From positions 248,001 through 312,000 of the forward strand of contig JACZKE010000060.1 of the NCBI GenBank assembly GCA_014860225.1: 64,000 nucleotides of DNA. The letters are read 5' to 3'. Below the pieces are notes generated by a model, which had not been told where the DNA came from, ran no database searches, and saw only the letters and a program-made list of their open reading frames with translations. How positions within the stretch are numbered: position 1 is the first letter of the stretch; every line of letters starts with the position of its first letter. Source of the stretch: Desulfuromonadales bacterium (lineage in GTDB: Bacteria > Desulfobacterota > Desulfuromonadia > Desulfuromonadales > BM103). Shown here piece after piece: positions 62,825 to 64,000 of the stretch. Made by a program: the position numbers and the translations under genes.

Positions 62825-63808
62825 ATGCTTCGTCTGAGTATTGCAGAACTATTGTCCGAGACGGAGGCCGGGCTTGACCTGGAGCTTTTGGCCGGCGAGC
62901 GTGGCCTGAACCGTTTTGTGCAGATCCCAAGAATCCAAAAACCTGGTTTGGCGCTGGCCGGTTATACCAAGAATCTCCATCCCGATCGCATTCAGATTCT
63001 CGGCGCCACCGAGCTGAGTTATCTCTCGGAATTATTGCTGCAGGATCGCAGCAAGGCTGAAGAGCACATCTCCCGGCTCTGCGCACTTGATATCTGCTGC
63101 TTTATCATCACCAAAAATATGACCCCGCCTGAAAGCCTCCGGCGCGAAGTGGAGAAGCACAATATTCCGCTGCTTCGCAGTCATCATCAAAGCTCAACCT
63201 TCATCTCTCTGTTGACCCAGTATCTGGAAGAACGCCTGCTCCCTCAGACCAATGTGCATGGTGTGCTTGTCGATGTGCTCGGCGTTGGTGTGCTCCTGCT
63301 CGGCAAGAGCGGCGTCGGCAAAAGCGAATGCGCTCTTGATCTGATCATCCGTGGACATCGACTGGTCGCTGACGATGTCATTAAGGTCCGTCTGAAATTG
63401 CCGGCAGTTCTCTTTGGCGAATGCAGTGACCTGTTGCATTACCATATGGAGATCCGTGGTCTGGGCATCATCAATATTAAACATTTATTTGGTGTGGCTG
63501 CTATTCGTGAACGCAAAAAAATCGATCTGGCTATCGAGCTCGTGGAATGGCAGGATGGCCACGAATACGACCGTCTCGGTCTGGAAGAGAGCAACTATGA
63601 ACTGCTTGGAGTGAAATTGCCCCTACAGACAATTCCGGTCCGTCAGGGCCGGAATATTACGACCATCGTTGAGGTTGCGGCCCGCAACCAGTTGCTCAAG
63701 GAGATGGGCTATCACAGTGCGGTAGAGTTTGAAGAGCGTTTGGAGCAGCGCATGGCTGAAACTGCCAGAATCCACGCTCGGTCCATCATTGGGGACAACC
63801 TGGAATGA
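62825..63808 (+). CDS. hprK: HPr kinase/phosphorylase
   Basis: A 327-residue bifunctional enzyme acting on a serine of HPr. The N-terminal domain is followed by the Walker A 'LLLGKSGVGKSECALDLIIR' near residue 160, 'RLVADDVIKV', and the signature 'MEIRGLGIINIKHLFGVAAI'. The length and domain order are those of the Gram-positive and deltaproteobacterial type. It couples by 4 bp to rapZ. HPr and EI genes are probably just beyond the window. Confidence 0.95.
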   Translation: MLRLSIAELLSETEAGLDLELLAGERGLNRFVQIPRIQKPGLALAGYTKNLHPDRIQILGATELSYLSELLLQDRSKAEEHISRLCALDICCFIITKNMTPPESLRREVEKHNIPLLRSHHQSSTFISLLTQYLEERLLPQTNVHGVLVDVLGVGVLLLGKSGVGKSECALDLIIRGHRLVADDVIKVRLKLPAVLFGECSDLLHYHMEIRGLGIINIKHLFGVAAIRERKKIDLAIELVEWQDGHEYDRLGLEESNYELLGVKLPLQTIPVRQGRNITTIVEVAARNQLLKEMGYHSAVEFEERLEQRMAETARIHARSIIGDNLE

Positions 63809-64000
63809 AACGGCAACTGGTTATTATCACCGGGCTGTCGGGATCCGGTAAAAGCACTGGCGCCAGGGCCCTTGAAGATGCCGGTTTCTTTGTCATCGAT
63901 AACCTTCCCTTGGTCATGCTTCCTGATTTTCTCGCGTTGACAGGACATGGCTACCCCAAAGTGGCCGCGGTCGTTGATGCCAGAAGTTCTGATTTCTTAG
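63805..64000 (+). CDS. rapZ: RNase adapter RapZ (partial, runs off the window)
   Basis: Only the first 65 codons are present. 'MKRQLVIITGLSGSGKSTGA' is the P-loop of the RapZ/YvcJ family, followed by 'FFVIDNLPLVMLPDFLAL' and 'AAVVDARSSDF'. Family members bind nucleotides and, in enterobacteria, guide RNase E to a small RNA controlling GlmS. The position directly after hprK is standard. The gene is cut by the window edge, not broken. Confidence 0.93.
   Translation, partial: MKRQLVIITGLSGSGKSTGARALEDAGFFVIDNLPLVMLPDFLALTGHGYPKVAAVVDARSSDFL

Overview
The window looks like a chromosome segment of a Gram-negative, Desulfuromonadales/Geobacter-like bacterium (Desulfobacterota). I infer this from gene order and recalled family knowledge, not from a database search. 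The supporting blocks are pilD, pilMNOPQ-aroK-aroB-(TPR)-(roadblock)-aroQ-pepP-accB-accC, futalosine-pathway mqnA, and kdsB-pyrG-kdsA-kdsD-kdsC-lptC-lptA-lptB-rpoN-hpf-ptsN-hprK-rapZ. Nearly all genes lie on the + strand.

Positions 1-17700 hold an AT-rich surface-glycan locus of the ABC-transporter type. It has a UbiA-like remnant at the left edge, several glycosyltransferases, the Wzm/Wzt exporter with a C-terminal glycan-binding domain, a radical SAM/SPASM enzyme and methyltransferases. One methyltransferase gene has been split by a 1323-bp IS4-family element with a clean 9-bp target duplication, and also carries a one-base frameshift in an A-run. A four-gene module follows: cyclase-family hydrolase, CMP-sugar-type cytidylyltransferase, D-2-hydroxyacid dehydrogenase and SDR. 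Two paralogous DUF115/GT42-like proteins lie upstream and downstream of it. I read this as a candidate pathway that makes and transfers an unusual CMP-activated residue.

Positions 17700-20700 are an accessory strip: a REP-associated (Y1) transposase between near-perfect 22-bp inverted repeats, an MntA/HepT pair, and a Phd/VapC-type pair whose promoter overlaps a perfect palindrome. Positions 20700-37800 are core genes: a GT9 glycosyltransferase, prepilin peptidase, a small Xre regulator, the type IV pilus assembly operon behind a good sigma-54 promoter match, shikimate-pathway genes, biotin-dependent carboxylase subunits, a lipoate ligase-like gene and mqnA. A 137-bp palindromic element flanked by 13-bp direct repeats sits directly upstream of mqnA.

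A tRNA-Leu(UAA) at 37860 is followed by a broken integrase, which marks an old integration site. Beyond it are two tandem, paralogous 48-residue membrane peptides on the minus strand that the ORF track misses. A TetR-controlled RND efflux operon (tetR, tolC-like, adaptor, pump) follows.

Positions 46500-49500 are a zone of decay and oddities: a broken MFS transporter, a crotonase lacking both canonical catalytic glutamates, a frameshifted VOC-family gene, and a DUF6132-like small membrane protein. In that protein an in-frame TGA replaces a conserved cysteine and a SECIS-like hairpin follows, so it is either a candidate selenoprotein or a nonsense mutation. Positions 49600-53200 carry a TesB thioesterase, a nitronate monooxygenase-like enzyme and an aldehyde dehydrogenase. 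A 167-bp palindromic repeat follows, and then the Kdo/Lpt/rpoN block runs off the right edge inside rapZ.
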